A DNA stretch of 64,000 bases from Allantophomopsis cytisporea. Lineage: Eukaryota; Ascomycota; Leotiomycetes; Phacidiales; Phacidiaceae. Where the stretch lies: the NCBI GenBank assembly GCA_024752435.1, contig CP103032.1:620001-684000 (forward strand), written 5' to 3'. The translations under genes were made by a program, and so were the position numbers. The notes under the pieces are model-generated. The model was not told the origin of the DNA, searched no databases, and saw nothing but the letters and a program-made list of their open reading frames with translations. Below are positions 24,749 to 35,568 of the stretch, piece by piece. Every line of letters begins with the position of its first letter. Position 1 is the stretch's first letter.

Positions 24749-25221
24749 GGAGGGAACATGGACTTTGTTCTTGGCTTGAAAGTTGTTATTGTTTAGTCGT
24801 CTAAAGCTTGAGGTGTATTTTATTTTTGTGGAGTGGGAGTCGGAGAATCAGTCATTCGTTAGAGATTGTAACTTGTTCTCTAGCTTTGTTGGGTAACAGA
24901 ACGATGGTTTGGATTACTATACCAGAAATCACCTGGAACCACCGGGCTTTGTATTATTAATGATTATACAAGAATTCAAAGGCTAGACCAAGTTCATGCT
25001 GCAAAATGATTTTACTATGACTTTGAATAGGTATCCATGTGGACGGTTGGCAAAGTCGTTGGAGATAACAATATTGGTGTTGTCATACCGAAACTGGTGA
25101 ACTTAGCGAGATGCTGACCCGAAGCGGCCGCCGTAGCCATCAAGCTCCCCAAGCTCCGAGCTCCATCAGCCTCGTCTCTATTTCACTCACAACATTTGCG
25201 AATTGTCGCATTCATTTCAAG
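24749..25221. other. Short spacer: 3' flank of the disordered-protein gene and EMC1 promoter
   Basis: About 470 bp between two genes in the same orientation. The frame of EMC1 is open back to 25111, but the start at 25222 is preferred because it directly begins a signal peptide. No other feature seen. Confidence 0.5.
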
Positions 25222-28207
25222 ATGCGACTGAAGACCCAGCTTACGACACTGGTTCTCAGTACCCTGTGTTTTCTTCCATCCACCGATGCAATCTTTGCCG
25301 ACGAAGCGTACAGTATAGATTATCACCATCAACTACTCGGTATCCCACAACCCGAAACAACATTCTTCCACAAGCCCGGTAAAGATGGGAAGGCCAGCTT
25401 GTTATACACATTGAGTGACCTGGGAGTTCTTGGTGCTGTGAATCCCGGAAGTGGAGAGGTGGTTTGGAGACAATTCTTGGGCGATGATAGTCAAGGTTTC
25501 CTTAGAGCCGCTGAGGGCGAGGGTTGGGTTGTCTCTGCCGTTGGGGGAAGCATCAAGGCCTGGGATTCCATGAGTGGAAGAGTCAAGTGGGATGCTGAAA
25601 GCATTGGGAGTGTAAAAGATCTGGAGATCATTGAGACCGTTGGTGAAGGGGAGGCTAAAGACGTGCTTGCGTTATATGAAGAGGGTGAGAATGGTGTCTT
25701 GAGAAGGCTGAGTGGGAAGACTGGAGAGCTCGCGTGGAAATACACCGATTCGAGTGCCGATGTGCCGTTCCAGGTTAGCACGAATGTTCGAAACGTGTTT
25801 GTTATCAGTCTACACGGAGCAAGAGGGGGTTACAACGTTAAAGTCACTACGCTGGATCCTGTGTCTGGAAAGAAGCTGGATGATACACTTCTGTCATCAA
25901 AGTCAGATGTTCATGGTCCTGAGGATGTTATGTTCGTCGGTGCCAACTCTGCTATGCCAGTTGTGGCCTGGACTGACAAGAACTTGAAGACATTAAATGT
26001 CAACATTCTTGGTACTTCGAAGATTCAAACCCTTACACTTACTTCTGCTGGTGAGACTGTGGAGAAGGTCGTCCTCCATGCACCACACCTCGTTCAATCC
26101 CAAGCACATTTCCTTGTCCACAGCCAATCTGGCGAATCCCACTGGGCTGAGGTCTTCCACATTGATCTCACTACCGGGGTTGTTTCTAAGGCCTACGACC
26201 TGCCAAAGGTGAACGGAATGGGCTCCTTCTCAACTAGCTCTCAGGACGCCAACGTATACTTCACTCGTCAGACCGAAAAGGAAGTTACTGTTGTCTCTTC
26301 CAAGGCCCAAACATCACTTGGAACTTGGACGATCCAAGATCCATCTAAGAGTAGCTTTATCTTACACGGTGTATCTGAAGTGGTTTCCAGATCTTCAAAC
26401 ACTTATGCTGTTCGTTCAGCTGTTGTCACTTCCGAAGAAGATTGGGTAATGATTCGCAATGGTGCTCCGGCATGGAGTCGCGCTGAGGGCCTCTCTGGCG
26501 TCGTTGCTGCTGAATGGGCAGACTTCCCTGAAGAGGTCAACTTGGCCCAGACTCTTCAGGCCGAGGCTCACAGTAGTCCTCTTGCTGCCTATGTTCATCG
26601 ACTCAAGCGTCACGTCAACGATTTGCAGCACTTACCAGCATTCCTTCAGAAACTTCCGCAGAAAGTCATTTCGAGCTTCTTGCCCGTTGATCTCAATGCT
26701 ACACAGTCAAGCGGTTTAACCAAAGACAGCTTCGGTTTCCGTAAACTGGTTCTTGTTGCTACCCAACGTGGTCGCCTTCTTGGACTCCACGCAGGAGATC
26801 ATGGCCGTATCATTTGGTCCAAAAAGGCTCCTGTGCATATCCCAGAAGGAGAGAAATGGGATATTAAAGGCATTTACGTCGATACCCTTGCAGGATATGC
26901 TACTCTCATAGACAGCGTTGGAAGATCACTCATCGTCAAGACCATTGATGGCTCAATTGATGGCGAGAATCAGAGATTGTCTAAAGAACCTGCTGGGGTT
27001 TCCAGCGCTGTGATTGTCGATAGCATTGTAGGACCAAACTTGATCCCCATCGGAGCTGGAGGCTCGTTCCCAGCTAAATTTCCTAAGGCATCTGCACCCA
27101 AGGACCAAATTGTTGTTCGCGGCGAGAAGGGAGAGGTTAATGGTATTGCTTTCCTGGAAAAGGGTGAATACTCTGTACCATCCACCGTTTGGACCTTCAC
27201 TCCACTTGCCGGCCAGAAGGTGTTAGGAATTACCGCCAGACCAGCTCATGATCCTATTGCCTCAATTGGCCGCGTTCTTGGGGATCGTTCTGTCTTGTAC
27301 AAGTATCTTAACCCAAATGTTGTCCTTGTCACTACTGTCTCAGAGGCCGCTGAGACTGCTACTTTCTACTTGCTTGATTCCGTCTCTGGCGAGATCCTAT
27401 ACTCTACGACCTATGAGGGCGTCGATGCAAAGAAACCTATCACTTCCCTTCTAACCGAGAATTGGTTCGTCGTCTCTTTCTGGGGCGATCTAAGTGCCGA
27501 TGCCACCGGCACACCATCCTCCAAGGGTTATCAACTCGTGATCGCTGAGCTCTATGAATCCGAAATTCCAAATGACCGCGGCCCACTAGGAGAATCTCAG
27601 AACTTCTCTAGCCTACACCCCTCCACAAGTGCCGAGTCAGCATCTAACCTCCCACACGTTATCACCCAGTCATTCCGTATCTCAGAAGCCATCAGTGGTA
27701 TGGCTGTAACCTCTACCCGCCAAGGCATCACGTCCCGCCAGCTCCTCTGTGTGCTCCCCTTCTCCAACGCAATCGTTGGCATCCCCCGCAATATCATCGA
27801 GGCCCGCCGTCCTGTTGGCCGTGATCCTCTCCCCGCGGAGCTGGAAGAGGGCCTTACGCGTTACCAACCCGTCATTGAATTTGCACCGCAGGCATCTCTC
27901 ACTCATAAGCGTGAGGTTATTGGCATTAAGAAGATCATTACCAGCCCAAGTTTGTTGGAGAGTACAAGCTTAGTCTTTGCTTACGGTGTCGATGTCTTCG
28001 GCACCAGGGTAGCCCCCAGCTTGGCCTTCGATATCCTTGGAACAGGATTCGGTAAGGGAAATATGTTGTTGACTGTGGCTGCACTCGCAGTGGGAGTCAT
28101 TTTCCTTGCTCCTATGGTTTGTCTTAACCCCTTGATAAGTGATTTGTGACATGGCTAACTCTACTCAGGTCAGGAGGAAGCAGATAAATGCTCGTTGGAC
28201 TTCATAG
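25222..28207 (+). CDS. EMC1: ER membrane protein complex subunit 1
   Basis: Exons 25222-28116 and 28169-28207 encode 977 residues. The chosen start begins a signal peptide (MRLKTQLTTLVLSTLCF..), followed by the family's mature N-terminus IFADEAYSIDYHHQLLG. The luminal part resembles a PQQ-like beta-propeller and ends in the conserved EMC1 C-terminal domain (DUF1620), with RYQPVIEFAP and a final transmembrane helix near residues 945-963. A 52-bp intron with a weak donor (GTTTGT) and a CAG acceptor joins the helix to a 39-nt last exon. This restores the basic tail VRRKQINARW seen in EMC1 proteins; without splicing the tail would be lost. EMC1 is the large scaffold subunit of the complex that inserts transmembrane helices into the ER. 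The gene is tail-to-tail with the next one, 142 bp away. Confidence 0.95.
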
Positions 28208-28349
28208 AGATGAATGTAACATAGTTATTCCGTTTTAATTGTTGGTATAGATATGGGTGGTGTCTTCACATACAGATTATGACCATGCCATCTCTGCCTC
28301 GAAAAGGTGCACATTTTGTGATCAATGTATTAGGCGTCTAAATGATATC

Positions 28350-29948
28350 TCATCTATATTTCTCGTAGTTGATCTCCTCTCTAATCCTCGCTTCAACTAG
28401 GTCTACAATCTCCTTATTATACAAATCCTCTGGAGTCTTATCCCCCTTGATAACCTCTTTGTCATGCTTCGCAGCCTCCTCTTTAGTCATACAAACCAAC
28501 TCACTAAGCTGTACATTACTAGCCTTCTGCCCCTCAATAGCCACAATCGTGTTTCCAGTTGGTTTTCTCCAACGAGTGAGGCCGAGCCTAGTAGGAACAC
28601 CGCTAACTACACTTCGTCCCTTGTATACCTCCTCTACCAGATAACCAACGTCCATGGTGCTCACTGGTACCTTGAGACCAATAGCATCTTCATTTGGGTC
28701 TAAGTGTCGCGCAAGCTTCTCTTCGAAACTCTGCACCTGCGCCAAAATGCCGTCGTACATCTTCTCGCGTCCCTTGGCCGGTACGTATTCGCAAGGGTAT
28801 CCGGTGATTTGCAGGATAACGTGGTTGGCAACCACGTAGCCGAACACAGCGGGCATAGTACCAAGCACTGGTAATATTCTGACACGGAAGTCGGGAAGGA
28901 CTCCAAGGTCTCCCACAGAGCCTTTCTTGAATTCCTCTTCGGGCAGAGGAAGGAGTTGAGCTTTTCCTGGTCCTGGCTTCTCTGTCGAATAAACCACCGG
29001 GATTCCAGAGGCGACGCCAGCCTTCCTGAGCTTCTGTCGTGTGGACCTGGAGAGTGGATCTTCCGTGCTTGCGGAGATATCACCCACAAATACCCTTGTA
29101 GGATCGGATTTACAGCCCGCACCCATACTGGCAATGACTGGGATTCCATTTTTATGACAGTACGCAAGCAACTCGACCTTGCTATCAATGTTGTCAATAG
29201 CATCCACCACGAAGTCGGGCTTTCGGCCGTTCCATTCGCCCAGCAGCGTATCCGCCGCCCGGCCACTAAACAACTCATTCTTGCAGTCGAAATGCACCCA
29301 AGGAGTAACCTGCTGTAGTCTCTTGCGCAGACACTGCACCTTAGGTGTACCTACGTCTGCGAGTGTTGCAACAGCGTGCCTGTTGAGTGACGAGAGCGTA
29401 ACCTGGTCGAAATCGATGATGCGGATATGTGAGACGCCCGAGCGAGTGAGCGCCGCAGTGCAGTGCGATCCAACGCCTCCGCAACCTACAACAATGACAA
29501 ATGCAGAGCGGAGTTTCGCTAGACCCTCATCTTTAAGGAAGACGCGGTTGCGCGCAAGTTGTTCGAGAATGAGTTCTGCTTCTCTTAGCCATTGTTCCCG
29601 CTGTCGTAAAGCAGTGGGCACCTACCATCGTCATAATCCCCTGCCTGTGCCCGAGCTGCCAATGCTGCGCTTCGCTCGTCTTCTTTGCTCATGTGCGTTA
29701 CTGGAGTTGCCGCGCCGAAATCTGTGAGCTTCACTTCGTAAGTCAGTAAAGCTTTGTGGGGAGCCGGAAGTGCGCACCTCGTTTGCAGCATGGTCCCTGT
29801 CAAGCTCAGGAATCGAGCTCTTGAGATCTTCAACTAGCTCTTTGCGGCGGACTTGTTGATATCCTAGGATTGCGGAGGCTACGACGGCGCCTGAGATGAC
29901 TGCTGTCGCTGCCAACTGCGCTTGGTTGTTCCAGGATGAAGACGACAT
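28350..29948 (-). CDS. TCD1: tRNA threonylcarbamoyladenosine dehydratase (Tcd1/Tcd2-like)
   Basis: Exons 29948-29778, 29728-29626 and 29575-28350 give 499 residues. The protein starts with a hydrophobic segment (about residues 11-30, AATAVISGAVVASAILGY), as in the yeast Tcd proteins associated with the mitochondrial outer membrane. It continues into an E1/ThiF-type ATP-binding domain: VVGCGGVGSH, then IDFDQVTLSSLNRH, then DAIDNIDSK. The enzyme uses ATP to cyclise t6A at position 37 of ANN-decoding tRNAs into the hydantoin form ct6A, which aids decoding. The second junction restores DYDDELILEQLARN and is secure. The first acceptor (GAAG before CTC) was chosen because it alone keeps the frame; it lacks a pyrimidine tract and may be a few bases off. 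Yeast has two paralogues, and I cannot tell which this equals. Confidence 0.92.
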
Positions 29949-30921
29949 GTTGAGTCAACGATTGTGACTGGATCCGATAATCGCGTAATTACAACCCAGG
30001 AAGATATTCTGGTGGGTGTTGTTTTAATATGGCGCCTATGCGCTCTGCGAATATGCCATTGGCTGAATATATATAGATGTGATGGAAATTTATTGCTTCG
30101 AGATGCTCGAGGAACTATGACGGTGAATGTGAGACGGCAAGTGCCGACGACGCACACGACCACTTATTCGATGTCCTAAGTCAGTAACAATAAAGATACG
30201 ATATCTAAGAAAACTTTTTGTAAGAAGCCATAGATTCAGTGAATTATAGCGAAAGGATTTTGAGATAGTCAGGTTTCCACGTGCCAGAATAATTAAAGAG
30301 CGTTTCGTGAAATTGCTAACATTAACATGTTCATTTTAAAATAAGCCAAACCCATTTGAAGACATATTTATGATGAAATTTTACAATGATAACATCCTGG
30401 GCTCAGTGGCAATCAAAAATACATCACCCTTTTAGAACAACCGTTACTGGAACTTACTGTATGAATATGACAACAGCTTATAATAAAACAAGAGTAGCCT
30501 TTTAAAAACATCTTGTAACAGCTTCATTGTTTCAAGTAATGCGCGTCTACCCCACATTTGGTCTCTTGCTAAGTTGAAATCATATAATTCCACATCTCCT
30601 AAGATTACCAGGAAATCTCCTTATCGATCTCGGATATCACAACTTGTTCCCATCATACGTATGTCTCCCGACTAATCAAATGGTTTTTCCTGACCTAAGA
30701 CCTCATTGACTTCTCAAGTGGATCACAAAACGATGGTGAAAGCTACGGTTGTAGCAACATAAGATGGATAAGCATCACATATTCTGTGCATGAGAATCTC
30801 TAACTCCCCTCATGGATACTGAGCTCGATATAACCGATCTTGCAAGAGAAAGCGGCTAGACTTGTAGAATTATGTATAGTTCAACACAAATCACACTCAA
30901 ACTACCCCTTGAAACCCACCT
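29949..30921. other. AT-rich spacer
   Basis: About 970 bp holding the TCD promoter at its left and the 3' flank of the sphingomyelinase gene at its right. No coding frame over 100 codons and no repeat recognised. Confidence 0.5.
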
Positions 30922-33114
30922 CTAAAAAGGCCCATCACTCTGCGGACAAGCCAATCCTAACGCCGCACTCCCACTCCTAATATAACAAACCTTCTGACTA
31001 GCACAAGCACTAGAACTACAGCTCTTCGTCTTAGCACTACTCTTCGTCTCCAAGAAATTATACGTCTCAACCAGACTCGTATTCGCCAACATCTTCTCCG
31101 TAACGCCATGCCAGAAAGTCGCATTGATAGGTGCGGTAGCGGGCCATACGTTCCCAGAATCATACGTCTTGCGCGTATCGTATTCGAATTCCCACACCGG
31201 CGTATCCCAGGTATTTGCGTTGGACATGTTCGCGAAGTAAGTCTGGGAGTTCATGATTGAGAAGGTCACGGGATCGACCTCCAGTAGCGTCCATCCCGCG
31301 TTGTTTCCTGTCAGCGGTGTGATGGATGGTCCAATGAAGCCAACTGCCAACGGTTTTGTGTAGTCGACCAATGTCGTATTTCTCAATACCTTCCCATTGG
31401 ACTCGATTGTCGAATTTGCTGCATAGTCGTAGAAGATTTGGAGTTGGTCTTCATGAGTATGCCCAAAGAACACTCCTGCTATAGTAGAGGGACTAAAGCG
31501 TGCGATGATGCTGTAGAATAGTGCAGAGGGATTGGGCAGAGCGTTGGAACCGTCGTAGCCAGATAAAACGTGGCCGATGACCCAAACACGCTGGTTGATG
31601 TCTTCGGAAGCCTGTAACTCATCGGCGAGGAATTTGAGGACGCCTGAGTTGTCCGGATTCGTCATATTGTAGTAGTTGAATATGTTGGCTACGTACCAAA
31701 AATCCGTGTTAATGGAGATGATCTTCAGCCCCTGGGCCGTCACAGCTGAATAGGCACCGTAGTGATTGCGCGCGTAGGCTGCGGAAGAGTTGCTTATCCA
31801 ACCGTCGGCTAGCCACAAGGAGCTGAGAAGGTCATAGTTCCCTGTGCTGATGTTAGCAGTTGACATCGTCAGATCCATAGAGTGGTTTACAGGAAAATGC
31901 ATTGGTTGAACCGGTGCTATTGTTGATACTGTTTGGGGTGTTATACGCTTCCGGCAAGCTGTCATGGTTTCCAAGTGTTGAGTAAATTGGACTACCACCC
32001 ATTTGTGCTTTGAAAGTTTCATAAGTGACGGTTTCTTCATACTCTACATACTCTCTGCTAATTTGATCGTCGTTGTCATGACTAACAATATCACCAGTGA
32101 ATATAGTAAATTCGATGCTGGATCTATTTACAAAGTAGTCCATCTCCGTGAAAGCAGAAAGCGCCAGGTCGGGAGGAGAATCGCAGTAGAAGTAACCAAA
32201 TCTTGAAGCAGGAACAGAGGCATTGGTTACATCTGTGTCTAGATCGGTGTTTGTGGAGTAAGGTCTGCAACAGAGATATTGAGAGCAATTTGCTTCACTC
32301 CCAATATCATAACGAGGGTCCAAATGCCAGTCTGATAAATGGAGGACATTTATTGTTTTCCCTGGCTTGTATCAGCGTGAATTTATTGAAAGATTGAGAA
32401 AGGAAAATACACACCGGAAGCGGCTGGAGCTATTGAACGGTTTGCAGGTTTTGGCTTGAAATATGCGTTCTCATCAATTGCAATGGTTTCTGGTTGCGTG
32501 CAAGTGTACCATTGAAAGTAGCACCAGCCTTGCATATCACCTGTAGATAAGCTCATCTTGGCAAATAGTTGAGCGTAATAAGGGCCCAAGCCGCCAATGC
32601 CAGAATATTCTTCGTAACATGTCGCCGCATATATGCTGTCATATAATGTGGGAATATCCTCACAAGCCCGGATGAGTAGACTGGTCACAACACTCACAGG
32701 CTGGGTGATGGCAGCAAGATGCATGAGTTCGGTTGCAGCAATACACTGTGTGCAGCTGTCAGATTCGAAGTTGCTGCCATTGACGATACTTATTAATTCG
32801 TTGTAGAAATTGTCTTCGATTTCTGATGTACTACAAGAGGTAAGAATCTTTATATTTGAATATCTGAGAATTTGGCATTTTTCATACCTCAAAGCTGGCA
32901 ATGGCGCTGGGATTGGCGAAGTCAGATTGTAAGCCGGGACAGGACCGCTTCCATTATAATACAGTGGAGGACCTCCCTTGTTGGGAATGGTATTCGTGAG
33001 GTTGGGATTGAGTGCTTGCTGGGACGAGGGAATGACTCTTCTATGAAGATGGCCAGCATGGGCAGCTGCCAGTGAAGACAATGGCAATGCCACAAGCAAA
33101 GACTGGAAACGCAT
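30922..33114 (-). CDS. Secreted acid sphingomyelinase-like phosphodiesterase
   Basis: Four exons, 33114-32888, 32830-32415, 32361-31891 and 31841-30922, give 677 residues. A signal peptide (MRFQSLLVALPLSSLAAAHA) is followed by a saposin-B-like Cys-rich domain (about residues 75-190) and then a calcineurin-type metallophosphatase. Splicing rebuilds the metal-binding motifs LHLSDWHLDPRYD, TGDIVSHD, LGNHD, VIGHV and FFGHTHEDQ, and joins ..NAFS to WNYDLLSSLW. The order saposin then phosphoesterase is diagnostic of acid sphingomyelinase, which cleaves sphingomyelin or related phospholipids to ceramide and a phospho-headgroup in lysosome, vacuole or outside the cell. Many N-glycosylation sequons are present. 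A Ser/Cys-rich tail follows the catalytic domain. In fungi the natural lipid is uncertain because sphingomyelin itself is rare. Confidence 0.93.
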
Positions 33115-34395
33115 GATTCAAAGACTTGAAGCAACCGGCATAAGATTTTCACATGGGAAAGATTAAAAGTAGATCGCGGAGATGCATGTTTTATATGAAT
33201 TCACTGCGGAGAATACCTTGTCGATGTTAGCTGCAAGCAGTAGAGCCAGCCCTATCGACGTCCAGTCAGAGCAACGCGTTTACATGAAAAGCGATGCTTT
33301 ACATACATATCCAGCATACTTGAATGGACAATACATGACATACTCAAGGACGTACATGTTTGCTTCGCATCCGTATATACCTGGATTGGCTAATCATAGG
33401 TGTGGAAGTGGGCAGCTACAAGGATAGATGCAGGCACCGTCATCCCAAGTGTTGGTGTATTTCCTGCCAGGCCGGGAATGAAGCACGAATAACTTTCTAC
33501 ATCCTGACCCCGTGGATCTGGGACAAAGTGAATCGGATGACGTTCATATCCATACTAGTCATGACAGATGTAAGTAGTAGGAGAAATGGCGATCATGGAA
33601 CCGAGGAGTAAGACTATAATGGTATAATCGACACTCAAAAGCTGGTTGGTGTTGAATTGACGAAGACATTAGAAAGTATCCGCATATCGAGGGGAAGATT
33701 GATACATCTTTGCGTAATTGTCGCTTGTCAACGTTTTGTTTGATACCCGAGTAGGCAGGTCATGCAGCGTCTTGTACAGTATCTTGGTCAAAAGCTTGTC
33801 TGGGACATCGAAAGCAGATCACTAAGGGATACTTGTAGAAGATCGGAAACACGTTCGTGTAATATGGAACCAGATTGGCTTAAACTGAAATCGGCGGAGT
33901 AATGGCGTCCTTTATTTCGTTTATATTTCCTCATTTTCAATAACGCCCGATCCATCAATCAGTCCGGTGCGTATGCATGGAAGAATATGTCGTCTTCGTC
34001 GGTGAGTACTGTACTTCTGAATTGGTTCATCAACGGTCCACGACCGATTCTAAGTAGAGAGCATTTGAAAGCTGTAGAATATTACATATGAGAATGTAGA
34101 CGAAAATGACAAGTAGCCGGCATTTATCAGATGGAATCAACATTAACTATCGGTGATCGGCATCATGAGCTTTCTCATATCCCCTCACCAAACCCGCACC
34201 ACCAACGGCGTGGCTTGCATATAATCCAGATCTAAAAAGACTACAGCCGTAACCCACGTGATACATATATCATCATCAACAACACCATCATCATAGCCCA
34301 AAGCGTACTTAAAGAACCCAATCAACAAACCAAGATATCTCAAAGCACCATTCGCCTCACATAACAAAGAGAGCCCCCTCCCAATCCAATTCGAA
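33115..34395. other. Divergent promoter region between the sphingomyelinase-like gene and the glyoxalase-like gene
   Basis: About 1.3 kb between genes transcribed outward. Open frames are short and resemble nothing known. The last 200 bp before 34396 are CA-rich on the plus strand, as expected for a fungal leader. Confidence 0.5.
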
Positions 34396-35204
34396 ATGAC
34401 AACCAAAGCAGCAGCCAAAATCCTCTCCCTCGACCACCTCGTACTAACAGTCCACTCCATCCCCAGAACCGTAGCCTGGTACACATCACACCTAGGCATG
34501 CGACACGAACAATTCGTCTCCGCCGCCACGCCCGACATAACACGACACTCGCTGATTTTCGGCGAGCAGAAGCTCAATCTACATCAGGTCGGCAAGGTAT
34601 GTTTCCCTCTCCATATCATTCTCCCATCTTTCCCCTCACATCCCATATCATTCCCCTCACATCCCATCCCATCCAATCTCATCCCAAGCTATCCCACAAC
34701 ACCCAACCACAATACCCAAATAAACACTCCGACTAAGAACCCAGGAATTCCTCCCCTGCGCCGCAACACCCCGCTCCGGCAGCGCGGACCTGTGCTTCAT
34801 CACGAAAGATGAAGTGAGAGGTGTGGCGGAGCGGTTGCGGGCGGCGGGCGTGGAGATGGTAGATCTGGGGGCGGAGAAGAACGAGGGAGGGATTGTTGCG
34901 CGGACGGGAGCGAGGGGGAAGTTGGCGAGTGTGTACTGTCGGGATCCGGATGGGAATTTGATTGAGTGAGTCTACTATTTTTCTTCTCTCCTGGTTTTCG
35001 GTTCTTGGCGGTTTTTGGTCTTGGTGTCCGGGAAGAAGATGAGGGTTGGCTGGGGTCATGTTTTGATGGGCGAAGACGGGTGGGATGTATTAATTAGTTT
35101 TTGGGCGGGAATTGGGATGGAGGATTGATAGGCGCAGGGAAATAGAAGGGTAGAGGTCATGATACTGATATATTTGTACTAGGATATCGAATTACGCCTC
35201 ATAA
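34396..35204 (+). CDS. Glyoxalase-fold (VOC) protein, GLOD5-like
   Basis: Exons 34396-34596, 34745-34965 and 35183-35204 (22 nt) encode 147 residues. The pattern LDHLVLTVHSIPRTVAWY, FGEQKLNLHQVGK, GSADLCFIT and CRDPDGNLIEISNY is that of the single-domain vicinal-oxygen-chelate proteins related to human GLOD5. His in DHLVL and Glu in NLIE are the expected metal ligands. The third exon is supported because using donor GTGAGT at 34966 and acceptor TAG at 35182 yields the canonical C-terminal ISNY. Stopping at the TGA at 34967 would cut the protein just before it. Activity is unproven; relatives include glyoxalases, dioxygenases and resistance proteins. GC content and codon use of exon 2 are higher than in the surrounding spacer. 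Confidence 0.88.
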
Positions 35205-35284
35205 TCATAGTCATAGTACATCGGAGCTCGAATGCACTCCCAGATTCCAAATCCCAAACCCCATATCCGACATCAAACCAAACC

Positions 35285-35319
35285 CCCCAATCCCCAATCC
35301 CCAATCCCAAATCCCAAAT
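35285..35319. repeat. Heptamer tandem repeat (CCCCAAT/CCCAAAT)5
   Basis: Three CCCCAAT units followed by two CCCAAAT units, with looser related words on both sides. Confidence 0.85.
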
Positions 35320-35391
35320 CCCAGAGCCCAGATCCCAAATTATATATGTATCTACTATCCACGCCGAAACTCTCCATCAGGCAACCAAGAA

Positions 35392-35421
35392 GAGAAAGAA
35401 AGAAAGAAAGAAAGAAAGAAA
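35392..35421. repeat. (GAAA)n microsatellite
   Basis: About seven GAAA units in the 3' region between two convergent genes. Confidence 0.85.
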
Positions 35422-35568
35422 CAGAGAAAGAAAGGTATCTCGCAGTCCAATCGCGCCCGAAATTCAGTAAATAAAGCAGGAATAAGAAGAGATTTCAACT
35501 CTGAAATAAAACTTTTGAATTACTCCAACCCGATTCACAATCCAGTCATGAAACATCATTCCAAACCC

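Larger units (their letters stand above)
35205..35568. other. Repeat-rich gap between convergent genes
   Basis: A 364-bp convergent 3' region containing a heptamer array and a (GAAA)n tract, listed separately. No gene. Confidence 0.6.

Noticed and set aside
34185..34577. 130-codon minus-strand frame over the GLOD5-like first exon
   Set aside because: Antisense to a strongly supported exon and without any family resemblance.
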